This document shows positions 17,218-25,123 of a stretch of 47,884 nucleotides of DNA, piece by piece (positions within the stretch are counted from its first letter, which is position 1; every line of letters begins with the position of its first letter). The notes beneath the pieces are model-generated. The model saw nothing but the letters and a program-made list of their open reading frames with translations. It had not been told where the DNA came from and did not search any database. Made by a program: the position numbers and the translations under genes. The stretch lies in contig NZ_JXRU01000020.1 of NCBI RefSeq assembly GCF_000967865.1, positions 1-47,884 on the forward strand, read 5' to 3'. The DNA is from Microbacterium sp. SA39 (GTDB taxonomy: Bacteria > Actinomycetota > Actinomycetes > Actinomycetales > Microbacteriaceae).

Positions 17218-20200
17218 TCAGCTGATCGTGAGCGCCTCGCGCAGCAGCTTCGCCTGCTCGGCGGCGTGCACCTTCGAGGATCCGGTCGCTGGAGACGCCG
17301 AGGCGGTCCGGGCGACAGGCCGGAACGATCGGTCGCCGGGGACGTCGGCGAAGGCCAGCGCCAGGAACGGCCAGGCGCCCTGGTTCTCCGGCTCCTCCTG
17401 CACCCACACCAGCTCGGCGTTCGGGTACGAGTCGGTGATGGCCTTGAGCTCGTCGATCGGCGTGGGGTACAGCTGCTCGAGCCGAACGAGGGCGATCTCG
17501 GGGTTCGGGTTCTTCTCGAGCTCCGCACGGAGATCCCAGTGGACCTTGCCGGAGTGCACGAGCACGCGGCGGACGCCGTTGCGGTCGACACCGCGGTGGT
17601 CGTCGATGACGGGCTCGAACCGGCCTTGGGTGAAGTCCTCGACCGGGCTGGTCGCACCACGAAGTCGCAGCATCGCCTTCGGTGTGAAGACGATCAGCGG
17701 CTTTCGCGGGCGGGCGTACGCCTGCCGACGCAGGAGGTGGAAGTAGGACGCCGGGGTCGACGGCCGCGAGACGATCATGTTCTCCTGCGCGCACAGCTGA
17801 AGGAAGCGCTCGATGCGGGCCGAGGAGTGGTCCGGTCCCTGCCCCTCGTAGCCGTGGGGGAGCAGCAGGGTGACGCTGGACTGCTGGCCCCACTTCTGCT
17901 CTGCCGCGGAGATGTACTCATCGATGACCGACTGGGCGCCGTTGACGAAGTCGCCGAACTGCGCCTCCCAGAGCACGAGGGCCTCGGGAGCCTCGACCGA
18001 GTAGCCGTACTCGAACCCGAGGGCGGCATACTCGCTCAGCAGCGAGTCGTAGATGAAGAACCGGCCCTGCGCATCGGACAGGTTCGACAGGGGGAGCCAT
18101 TCCTGGCCGTTCGCCCGGTCGTGCAGTGTGGCGTGACGCTGCACGAACGTGCCGCGCCGCGCATCCTGCCCGGCGAAGCGCACCGAGGTGCCCTCGACCA
18201 GCAGGGAGCCGAAGGCGAGCAGCTCGCCGAAGCCCCAGTCGATGCCGCCGTTGCGACTCATATCGAGTCGCTTGTCCAGCAGCTGCTGGATCTTCGGGTG
18301 CACCGTGAAATTCTCGGGCTTGTTCACGAAAGCATCACCGATGAGGCGGATGACCTCGCTCGGGACACCCGTGACGTCGGGTGCGCCGACCTGCTCCTCG
18401 ACCGGCAGCACCTCCGGGGCGACCTCGTTGGTTCCGGTCTCGGCGGCATGCGTGTCGGCGAACGCGATCTCGAGGCGGTTCTGGAAGTCCGCCTTCGCCT
18501 CGTCGTACTCCTGCTCGGTAATGTCGCCGCGACCGACGAGCGATTCGGTGTACAGCTTGCGGACCGAGCGCTTCGCCTGGATCAGGTCGGTCATCAGCGG
18601 CTGGGTCATCGAAGGATCATCGCCCTCGTTGTGACCGCGACGGCGGTAGCAGACGAGGTCGATCACGACGTCGCGGTGGAACCGCTCACGGTACTCGAAC
18701 GCGAGCTGCGCGACGTGGATGACGCCCTCGGGGTCGTCGCCGTTCACATGGAAGACCGGCGCCTGGATGGTCTTGGCGACGTCGGTCGCGTACACCGAGG
18801 TGCGACCGTCGTTCGGAGACGTCGTGAAGCCGACCTGGTTGTTGACGACGACGTGGATCGTGCCACCGGTGCGGTAGCCGCGCAGCTGCGACATCTGCAG
18901 CGTCTCGACCACGACGCCCTGACCGGCGAAAGCGGCATCGCCGTGCACCAGGATCGGCAGCCAGGCGAAGGTGCCGATCGGCTTGCGGTCCTGCTTGGCG
19001 CGGACGATGCCCTCGAGGACTCCGTCGACCGTCTCGAGGTGGGACGGGTTCGCGGCCAGGTAGACGGGCAGTTCCGACCCGTCGTCGGCGACGAAGGTGC
19101 CCTCGGTGCCGAGGTGGTACTTCACGTCACCCGAGCCGCGCTGGTTGCCCGGCGTCTGCGTGCCCTCGAACTCGCGGAACACCTGGCCGTAGGTCTTGCC
19201 GGCGATGTTGGTGAGCACGTTCAGACGACCGCGGTGGGCCATGCCGATCGCGGCGCCCTCGAGCCCGGCCGTGGCCGCGCCCTGCAGGATCTCGTCGAGC
19301 AGCGGGATCAGCGACTCGCCGCCCTCGAGGGAGAAGCGCTTCTGGCCGACGAACTTCGTCTGCAGGAAGGTCTCGAACGCCTCGGCCTCGTTCAGCTTGC
19401 GGAGGACCCGCAGCTGCTCGTCGTGCCCGGGCTTCTGGTACTTGATCTCGACCTTCTCCTGGAACCAGCGGCGCTGCTCCGGATCCTGGATGTGCATGTA
19501 CTCGATGCCGAGCGTGCGGCAGTACGAGTCGCGGAGCACACCGAGGATGTCGCGCAGCTTCGCGACGCGCCGGCCGCCGAAGCCTCCGGTCACGAACTCG
19601 CGGTCGAGGTCCCAGAACGTGAGTCCGTGGCTCTCGATCTCGAGGTCGGGGTGCGAGCGCTGCACGTACTCGAGGGGGTCGATGTCGGCCATCAGGTGGC
19701 CGCGCACGCGGTAGGAGTTGATGAGCTCCTGCACACGGGACTGCTTGTCGACGCGCTCCGCGAGATCCACGGCGATGTCGGGATTCCAGCGGATGGGGGC
19801 GTACGGGATGCGGAGAGCGGCGAAGATGTCGTCGTAGAAGCCGCGCTGGCCGATGAGCAGCTCGTGCACCTTCTTGAGGAACTCGCCCGATCCGGCGCCC
19901 TGAATCACGCGGTGGTCGTAGGTGCTGGTCAGCGTGATCGTCTTGCCGATCGCGAGCTCGTTGAGCGTGCGGGCGCTGGCGCCCTGGAACTCCGCCGGGT
20001 ACTCGAGGGCACCGGCGCCGATGATGCAGCCCTGGCCCTTCATCAGACGCGGGACCGAGTGCACGGTGCCGATGCCGCCGGGGTTCGTCAGGGAGACCGT
20101 CGTGCCCTGGAAGTCCGCCGCGGTGAGCTTGTTGCCGCGGGCGCGCGTGACGAGGTCTTCATATGCGATGAGGTACTCGCTGAAGCTCATGGTCTCGGCG

Positions 20201-20928
20201 CGCTTGATGCTCGGCACCATGAGGGCGCGCGTGCCGTCGGGCTTGGGGAGATCGATCGCGATGCCGAGGTTGACGTGCGCCGGAGCGACGACCGAGGGCT
20301 TTCCGTCGATCTCTGCGTAGAAGACGTTCTGGCTGCGGAACTCGTCGAGGGTGCGGATGAGCGCCCAACCGATGAGGTGGGTGAAGCTGATCTTGCCGCC
20401 GCGCGTGCGGGCCATGTGGTTGTTGATGACGATGCGGTTGTCGATCATCAGCTTCGCGGGCACCGTACGGACGCTGGTCGCGGTCGGGACCGTGAGCGAC
20501 TGGTCCATGTTCGCAGCGAGTGTCTTGGGCATACCGCGAAGCGGCGTGACCCTGTCTTCTTCTGCCGCGTCGACGGCTTCCTTCGCGGCGGGCTTCGGAG
20601 CCTGGGCGGGAATCGGAGCCGTGGCGGCGGGCTTGGTGGTCGTCCGAGCCACGGGCTGCGAGCCGATCACCGGGATGGGGGCGGTGACGGGGTGGGCACC
20701 CGTGTCTGCGACAGGTGCGGCCGGTGCGGAAGGTGCCGCGGGTGCGGAGGATGCTGCCGCAGGTGCAGCGGCTCCGGTGGTGTCCGAGTGGTACTTCTCG
20801 AGAACCGGCCACCACTCCTTGTCGACCGAGTCGCGGTTCTCTTTGAACTGCTCGTAGAGCTCTTCGACGAGCCAGGAATTGGCTCCGAACCCCCCGTCGC
20901 CCCCGACGCCGGTCACCTGGTTCGACAC
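17218..20928 (-). CDS. kgd: Multifunctional 2-oxoglutarate decarboxylase/dehydrogenase (Kgd)
   Basis: A 1236-residue fused enzyme typical of actinobacteria. In order: an N-terminal helix segment (ANSWLVEELYEQFKENRDSV), an Ala/Pro-rich linker (about 50-110), an E2-like acyltransferase domain ending in DHRVIQGAGSGEF, and a thiamine-diphosphate E1 domain with AHRGRLNVLTNIAGK, the GDAAFAGQGVV segment and transketolase-like EAQFGDFVNGAQ. It converts 2-oxoglutarate to succinic semialdehyde, hydroxyoxoadipate or, with E2/E3, succinyl-CoA in the TCA cycle, and in mycobacteria is restrained by GarA. The start is GTG 20928 with AGAGGG upstream. A 54-codon upstream extension (to 21090) is rejected because it lacks family sequence and overlaps the guaB1 promoter. 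Confidence 0.96.
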   Translation of the reverse strand: MSNQVTGVGGDGGFGANSWLVEELYEQFKENRDSVDKEWWPVLEKYHSDTTGAAAPAAASSAPAAPSAPAAPVADTGAHPVTAPIPVIGSQPVARTTTKPAATAPIPAQAPKPAAKEAVDAAEEDRVTPLRGMPKTLAANMDQSLTVPTATSVRTVPAKLMIDNRIVINNHMARTRGGKISFTHLIGWALIRTLDEFRSQNVFYAEIDGKPSVVAPAHVNLGIAIDLPKPDGTRALMVPSIKRAETMSFSEYLIAYEDLVTRARGNKLTAADFQGTTVSLTNPGGIGTVHSVPRLMKGQGCIIGAGALEYPAEFQGASARTLNELAIGKTITLTSTYDHRVIQGAGSGEFLKKVHELLIGQRGFYDDIFAALRIPYAPIRWNPDIAVDLAERVDKQSRVQELINSYRVRGHLMADIDPLEYVQRSHPDLEIESHGLTFWDLDREFVTGGFGGRRVAKLRDILGVLRDSYCRTLGIEYMHIQDPEQRRWFQEKVEIKYQKPGHDEQLRVLRKLNEAEAFETFLQTKFVGQKRFSLEGGESLIPLLDEILQGAATAGLEGAAIGMAHRGRLNVLTNIAGKTYGQVFREFEGTQTPGNQRGSGDVKYHLGTEGTFVADDGSELPVYLAANPSHLETVDGVLEGIVRAKQDRKPIGTFAWLPILVHGDAAFAGQGVVVETLQMSQLRGYRTGGTIHVVVNNQVGFTTSPNDGRTSVYATDVAKTIQAPVFHVNGDDPEGVIHVAQLAFEYRERFHRDVVIDLVCYRRRGHNEGDDPSMTQPLMTDLIQAKRSVRKLYTESLVGRGDITEQEYDEAKADFQNRLEIAFADTHAAETGTNEVAPEVLPVEEQVGAPDVTGVPSEVIRLIGDAFVNKPENFTVHPKIQQLLDKRLDMSRNGGIDWGFGELLAFGSLLVEGTSVRFAGQDARRGTFVQRHATLHDRANGQEWLPLSNLSDAQGRFFIYDSLLSEYAALGFEYGYSVEAPEALVLWEAQFGDFVNGAQSVIDEYISAAEQKWGQQSSVTLLLPHGYEGQGPDHSSARIERFLQLCAQENMIVSRPSTPASYFHLLRRQAYARPRKPLIVFTPKAMLRLRGATSPVEDFTQGRFEPVIDDHRGVDRNGVRRVLVHSGKVHWDLRAELEKNPNPEIALVRLEQLYPTPIDELKAITDSYPNAELVWVQEEPENQGAWPFLALAFADVPGDRSFRPVARTASASPATGSSKVHAAEQAKLLREALTIS

Positions 20929-21014
20929 GCTGTATCGCCCTCTTTCATCGCTGAAGCACTCAGGTGCAGACGACGGCGCAGGATGCGCTCGGGTCCGCAC
21001 ACTCTCGACTGTCA

Positions 21015-21020
21015 AGCCTA
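21015..21020 (-). promoter_or_regulatory. Candidate kgd -10 box (TAGGCT)
   Basis: TAGGCT on the minus strand, about 87 bases before the kgd GTG, would give a leader of about 80 nt with a normal ribosome binding site. An overlapping TTGACA (21010-21015) is too close to serve as its -35. Confidence 0.3.
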
Positions 21021-21076
21021 ACGTGTTTCGTCGCGGCAATCGTCGAAGCGGTGTGCCCGGCGCGCGGCTATCTGGG

Positions 21077-21082
21077 TACCGT
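21077..21082 (+). promoter_or_regulatory. Leaderless promoter -10 (TACCGT) of guaB1
   Basis: TACCGT ends exactly 6 nt before ATG 21089. A GGAG also precedes the ATG but only 3 nt away, too close for a ribosome binding site. Confidence 0.5.
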
Positions 21083-21088
21083 GGAGAC

Positions 21089-22543
21089 ATGGACTTCTCA
21101 GGAGCGCAGCCGACAGTGGATCTGACCTACTCGGACGTGTTCCTCGTCCCGCGGCGATCCGCGGTCACCAGCCGGCTCCAGGTCGACCTCGCTCCGCAGG
21201 ACGGCACCCCAGCCACCCTTCCGCTGGTCGCCTCGAACATGAACTCGGTCACCGGCCCGCGGTTGGCGGCCGTGCTCGCCCGCCGCGGCGGATTGGGCGT
21301 GCTCCCGCAGGATCTCCCGCTCCAGGACCTGGATGCAGCGATCCGGGACGTGAAGTCGCAGCCGGTGCTCTGGGACACGCCGATCGTGCTTCCGCCGGAG
21401 GCATCCGTCGCGGACGCTCTCCGGCTCCTTCCGCCCACCGCAGGGCACGGGATCGTGGTGGCGCGCGGAGGAGCACCGATCGATGTGGCCGACGTGCTCG
21501 GCATCCTTCCGGCGACGAGGCTCGCCACCGCGCTGCCGGACGCTCAGCTCGGTGACCTCGTGCACACCGGCGTTCCCTCGATCGACGCCGAGGACATCGG
21601 TTCCGAGCGTCATGCGTTCGACGTGATCACCGACGCCGGCGTCGAGATGGTGACGGTCATCCACCACGGGCATCTCGTCGGCACGCTGAGTGCACGGACC
21701 GCGCTGCGCTCCACGCTCTACCGTCCTGCACTCGACGCCGACGGGCGCCTCGTGGTCGCCGCCGCCGTCGGCATCAACGGCGATGTCGCGGCCAAGGCGA
21801 AGGCGCTCGCGGGCGCGGGCGTCGATGTGCTGGTCGTCGACACGGCCCACGGACACCAGGAGGGGATGCTCCGCGCACTGCGCGCCGTGGCCGACCTCGA
21901 CCTGGGGCTCCCGATCGTCGCGGGCAACATCGTCACGGCCGACGGGGTGCACGACCTCGTCGACGCGGGAGCCTCGATCCTCAAGGTCGGCGTCGGGCCG
22001 GGCGCCATGTGCACGACGCGCATGATGACCGCGGTCGGCAGGCCCCAGTTCTCGGCCGTGCTCGAGACGGCGCAGGCGGCGAAGGAGCTCGGTGCGCACG
22101 TGTGGGCCGACGGCGGCGTGCGGTATCCGCGAGACGTGGCGCTCGCGCTCGCAGCGGGCGCGGCATCCGTCATGGTGGGATCCTGGTTCGCCGGCACGAT
22201 CGAAGCACCGGGAGAGCTGCAGCGCGACGCCGAGGGGCGAATCTTCAAAGAATCGTGGGGCATGGCCTCGACGAAGGCGGTGCAGGCGCGATTCGGCCGT
22301 CTGGATGCGTACGAGCGCGCTCGCAAGGAGCTCTTCGCCGAGGGCATCTCCTCATCGAAGATCTACCTCGACCCGCTGCGCCCCGGACTCGAGGACCTGC
22401 TCGACATGATCACCTCGGGCGTGCGGTCGTCGTTCACCTACGCCGGGGCGTCGTCGGTGCCGGGATTCCACGACCGTGCGCTCGTCGGACTGCAGTCCGC
22501 CGCGGGCTACGAGGAGGGCAAGGCGCTGCCGGTCAGCTGGTAG
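21089..22543 (+). CDS. guaB1: GuaB1 family IMP dehydrogenase-related protein (probable GMP reductase)
   Basis: A 484-residue IMPDH/GMPR TIM-barrel protein with an inserted CBS-like region (about 95-205). It shows DLTYSDVFLVPRRS at the N-terminus, VDTAHGHQEGMLRAL, GNIVTADGVHDLVDAGA and the catalytic loop GVGPGAMCTTRMMTAVG (Cys about 308). GuaB1 proteins form an actinobacterial clade distinct from true IMP dehydrogenase GuaB2; the mycobacterial enzyme is reported to act as a CBS-containing GMP reductase in purine salvage. Reductase activity here is by family. It is divergent from kgd. Confidence 0.92.
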   Translation: MDFSGAQPTVDLTYSDVFLVPRRSAVTSRLQVDLAPQDGTPATLPLVASNMNSVTGPRLAAVLARRGGLGVLPQDLPLQDLDAAIRDVKSQPVLWDTPIVLPPEASVADALRLLPPTAGHGIVVARGGAPIDVADVLGILPATRLATALPDAQLGDLVHTGVPSIDAEDIGSERHAFDVITDAGVEMVTVIHHGHLVGTLSARTALRSTLYRPALDADGRLVVAAAVGINGDVAAKAKALAGAGVDVLVVDTAHGHQEGMLRALRAVADLDLGLPIVAGNIVTADGVHDLVDAGASILKVGVGPGAMCTTRMMTAVGRPQFSAVLETAQAAKELGAHVWADGGVRYPRDVALALAAGAASVMVGSWFAGTIEAPGELQRDAEGRIFKESWGMASTKAVQARFGRLDAYERARKELFAEGISSSKIYLDPLRPGLEDLLDMITSGVRSSFTYAGASSVPGFHDRALVGLQSAAGYEEGKALPVSW

Positions 22544-22550
22544 CCGTGGT

Positions 22551-22574
22551 CGCACGCACGCACGCACGCACGCA
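22551..22574 (+). repeat. CGCA tetranucleotide repeat, six copies
   Basis: Six uninterrupted CGCA units, then CTCACG. The tract lies between guaB1 and the promoter of the CNNM/CorC gene, covering the place where a -35 element would sit for TAGAAT at 22592. Copy number may vary by slippage. Confidence 0.9.
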
Positions 22575-22591
22575 CTCACGGACAGTTTCTG

Positions 22592-22597
22592 TAGAAT
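22592..22597 (+). promoter_or_regulatory. -10 box (TAGAAT) of the leader peptide and CNNM/CorC operon
   Basis: TAGAAT is one base from the TATAAT consensus. It ends 10 nt before the ATG of a 22-codon leader frame, so the transcript should begin at or within a few bases of that ATG. Confidence 0.6.
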
Positions 22598-22607
22598 CGT
22601 CGGCATA

Positions 22608-22676
22608 ATGGACGACCCTCCCAGTTGCAGAACATCGCCCCACTGTCCGCCTCTCTCACCGGAGAGGAACCGCTGA
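22608..22676 (+). CDS. Proline-rich leader peptide upstream of the CNNM/CorC gene
   Basis: A 22-codon frame beginning MDDPPSCRTSPHCPPLSP and ending E-R-N-R, with six prolines and an acidic/proline N-terminus. Its TGA (22674-22676) shares a base with the ATG of the CNNM/CorC gene (TGATG), a classic re-initiation junction. It has no Shine-Dalgarno and sits just after TAGAAT, so near-leaderless translation is expected. E. coli/Salmonella MgtL starts MEPDP and aborts translation when Mg2+ is low. This peptide has the same kind of start in front of a putative Mg2+ transporter, which is why it is called. No homology search was done. Confidence 0.5.
   Translation: MDDPPSCRTSPHCPPLSPERNR
22650..22667 (+). 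promoter_or_regulatory. Hairpin covering the CNNM/CorC ribosome binding site
   Basis: CCTCTC (22650-22655) pairs with GAGAGG (22662-22667) around TCACCG. The right arm is the Shine-Dalgarno (GGAGAGG) for ATG 22676. A ribosome translating the leader frame would melt this hairpin. Confidence 0.5.
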
Positions 22677-23992
22677 TGGACTACATCATGTTGGGCGTGG
22701 GGCTCCTGCTCACGGTCGGCACCGGCCTCTTCGTCGCGAGCGAGTTCGCGCTGGTCAATCTCGACCGCGCCGATCTCGAAGCGCGTCAGGCGAAAGGCGA
22801 GTCCCGCCTCTCGCTCACGATCAGTGCTCTCCGGCACACGTCCACGCATCTGTCCTCGGCACAGCTCGGCATCACTCTCACCACGCTCCTCACCGGTTAC
22901 ACGATGGAGCCGGCGCTCTCGAACCTGCTCGGACCGACGCTCGTCGCGTGGAGCATTCCCGAGGCAGCGGTCGGACCGATCGCGACGATCGTGGCGATGT
23001 TCGTGGCGACCGTGCTCTCGATGATCCTCGGGGAGCTGGTTCCCAAGAACTTCGCCCTCGCTCTTCCGCGTCAGACGGCGAAGCTCGTGATCCCCTTCCA
23101 GGTCGCGTTCACGACCGTCTTCAAGCCCGCCGTCGTCGTGCTCAACGGCAGCGCCAACGGCGTGCTGCGCAGCATGGGCATCGAGCCCAAGGAGGAGCTC
23201 TCGGGTGCACGCAGCGCCGAGGAGCTCTCATCCCTGGTGCGCCGTTCGGCCAGCGCCGGCCTGCTCGAGGCCGACACCGCGAGCCTGCTCGATCGCACGC
23301 TCACCTTCTCGCGCCTCAGCGCCGCCGACGTGATGACGGCGCGGCCGAGCATGCACGCGCTCGCCGCCGGTGACTCCGCCGACGATGTCATCCAACTCGC
23401 CCGCCGCACCGGACACAGCAGGTTCCCCGTCTACGACGGCGATCTCGACGACATCTCCGGCGTCGTGCACCTCAAGGCCGCGATCTCCGTTCCGCGAGAG
23501 CGCCGTGCCGAGGTGCCGGTGGGCGCGCTCGCGACCGACGCGTTGCGCGTGCCCGAGACGGTCCACGTCGACGGCCTGATCTCCGAGCTCCGCGCCCGCG
23601 GCTACCAGTTGGCCGTCGTCGTCGACGAGTACGGAGGCACCGCAGGACTCGTGACGCTCGAGGATCTGGTCGAGGAGCTCGTCGGCGAGGTCTCGGACGA
23701 GCACGATCGCACCAGGGCCGGGATCATCCGCGGACGCGATGGAATCACGTTCCCGGGCGAGCTCCGCCCTGACGAATTGCGCAGCCGTGCCGGTGTCGTC
23801 GTGCCGGAGGGCGACGTGTACGACACCGTGGGCGGATACGTGATGAGCGTGCTCGAGAGGGTGCCGTCGATCGGCGACGAGGTCTCGGTCGACAGCGGTC
23901 TGCTCCAGGTGGTCCGCATGGACGGCCGACGCGTGGATCGAGTGCGCTACGTTCCGAGACCGCACGGACCAGGAGAGGAGGTCACCCGATGA
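22676..23992 (+). CDS. CNNM/CorC (hemolysin) family protein, probable Mg2+ efflux transporter
   Basis: A 438-residue polytopic membrane protein. It has a CNNM (DUF21) domain with about four helices (about 1-190, including ASEFALVNLDRADLEAR and ILGELVPKNFALALP), a cytosolic CBS pair (about 205-335, DVMTARPSMHAL, RFPVYDGDLDDISGVVHL, VVVDEYGGTAGLVTLEDLVEELVGEVSDE) and a C-terminal CorC/HlyC transporter-associated domain (about 350-430). This family includes the Mg2+ exporters CorB/MpfA. Start ATG 22676 overlaps the leader-peptide stop. Its stop overlaps the next CNNM gene by ATGA, so the two are co-translated and may form a heteromer. Confidence 0.92.
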   Translation: MDYIMLGVGLLLTVGTGLFVASEFALVNLDRADLEARQAKGESRLSLTISALRHTSTHLSSAQLGITLTTLLTGYTMEPALSNLLGPTLVAWSIPEAAVGPIATIVAMFVATVLSMILGELVPKNFALALPRQTAKLVIPFQVAFTTVFKPAVVVLNGSANGVLRSMGIEPKEELSGARSAEELSSLVRRSASAGLLEADTASLLDRTLTFSRLSAADVMTARPSMHALAAGDSADDVIQLARRTGHSRFPVYDGDLDDISGVVHLKAAISVPRERRAEVPVGALATDALRVPETVHVDGLISELRARGYQLAVVVDEYGGTAGLVTLEDLVEELVGEVSDEHDRTRAGIIRGRDGITFPGELRPDELRSRAGVVVPEGDVYDTVGGYVMSVLERVPSIGDEVSVDSGLLQVVRMDGRRVDRVRYVPRPHGPGEEVTR

Positions 23993-25050
23993 ATGACTGG
24001 GGAGGACTCGCCTGGCTCGTCGTGCTTCTCGTCGCGAACGCGTTCTTCGTCGGCGCCGAGTTCGCGGTGATCTCCGCGCGGCGCTCGCAGATCGAGCCGC
24101 GCGCCGAGCAGGGCTCACGTGCCGCCAAGACCGCGCTGTACGCGATGGAGCACGCGACGCTCATGCTCGCGACCTCGCAGCTCGGCATCACGATCTGCTC
24201 GCTGCTGATCCTGAATGTCTCCGAGCCCGCGATCCACCACCTGCTCGCCGTGCCGATGCACGCGTTCGGCTGGTCGGAGGGCGTGGTCGACGCGGTGGCG
24301 TTCACGATCGCTCTGCTGATCGTCTCGTTCCTGCACGTCGTCTTCGGCGAGATGGTGCCGAAGAACCTGGCGTTCTCGGTTCCCGATCGCGCGGTGCTGA
24401 TCCTGGCGACGCCGCTGGTCTGGGTGTCGAAGATCTTCATGCCGGTGATCTGGGTGCTGAACGCCGCTGCGAACGGCGTGCTGCGTCTGTTCCGGGTCGA
24501 GCCGAAGAACGAGGCGGCATCGACGTTCACGCTCGAGGAGGTCGCGACGATCGTCGACCAGTCCCGTCGGGAGGGCGTGCTGAGCGACACCGCCGGGACG
24601 GTGGCCGCCGCGGTGGAGTTCACCGACAAGAAAGCGCGCGACGTCGCCGTTCCCCTCAGCGACCTCATCACGCTGCCGCAGACGACGACGCCGGACGACA
24701 TCGAGAAGGCCGTGGCCCGCTACGGCTTCTCGCGCTACGTGATCGTCGATGCGGATGCCGTGCCGGTCGGCTACGTGCACCTCAAGGACATCCTGCGAGC
24801 ATCGGATGGTCCGGACGCGGCGGTGAAGCTCGTGGAGCCGCTCCCGCCGAAGCGCATCCACCACATGGTGCCTGTGCAGGAGGACACCGACCTGGAAGAC
24901 GCCCTGGCGCTGATGCGCCGAGCCGGTCGCCATCTCGCCAAGGTGCGCGACGCCGAAGGGCGCACCACTGCCGTGCTGTTCCTCGAGGACATCCTCGAGG
25001 AACTGGTCGGCGAGGTTCAGGACGCGACGCGGCGCATCCGGGGCCGCTGA
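23989..25050 (+). CDS. Second CNNM family protein, lacking the CorC domain
   Basis: A 353-residue paralogue of the preceding gene. The CNNM domain is at about 1-190 (VGAEFAVISARRSQIEPRAE, FGEMVPKNLAFSVPDR), with a CBS pair at about 200-345 ending LFLEDILEELVGEVQDATRRIRGR. It stops directly after the second CBS motif, so the C-terminal CorC/HlyC domain of the first protein is missing. Coupled to it by ATGA. Paired long and short CNNM genes are common in actinobacteria. Mg2+ transport is inferred from family. Confidence 0.9.
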   Translation: MNDWGGLAWLVVLLVANAFFVGAEFAVISARRSQIEPRAEQGSRAAKTALYAMEHATLMLATSQLGITICSLLILNVSEPAIHHLLAVPMHAFGWSEGVVDAVAFTIALLIVSFLHVVFGEMVPKNLAFSVPDRAVLILATPLVWVSKIFMPVIWVLNAAANGVLRLFRVEPKNEAASTFTLEEVATIVDQSRREGVLSDTAGTVAAAVEFTDKKARDVAVPLSDLITLPQTTTPDDIEKAVARYGFSRYVIVDADAVPVGYVHLKDILRASDGPDAAVKLVEPLPPKRIHHMVPVQEDTDLEDALALMRRAGRHLAKVRDAEGRTTAVLFLEDILEELVGEVQDATRRIRGR

Positions 25051-25066
25051 CCGCGGCATGCATGGC

Positions 25067-25099
25067 GAAGGCCGCCTCCCGAGACGGGTGGCGGCCTTC
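25067..25099. terminator. Terminator after the CNNM pair, shared with the convergent oxidoreductase
   Basis: GAAGGCCGCC (25067-25076) pairs with GGCGGCCTTC (25090-25099). The inner stem CCCG/CGGG closes an AGA loop. The 14-bp interrupted stem between convergent genes serves both directions. Confidence 0.8.
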
Positions 25100-25123
25100 G
25101 TCGTGCCTGCGAAGCTCCCGGCG

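Noticed and set aside
17212..21021. 1269-codon open frame opposite kgd
   Set aside because: Same reason: antisense shadow of a highly biased gene with Leu/Asp/Val-rich meaningless composition.
20929..21090. 54-codon N-terminal extension of kgd
   Set aside because: No family similarity, crosses the candidate kgd promoter and the guaB1 leaderless promoter; GTG 20928 has a good ribosome site.
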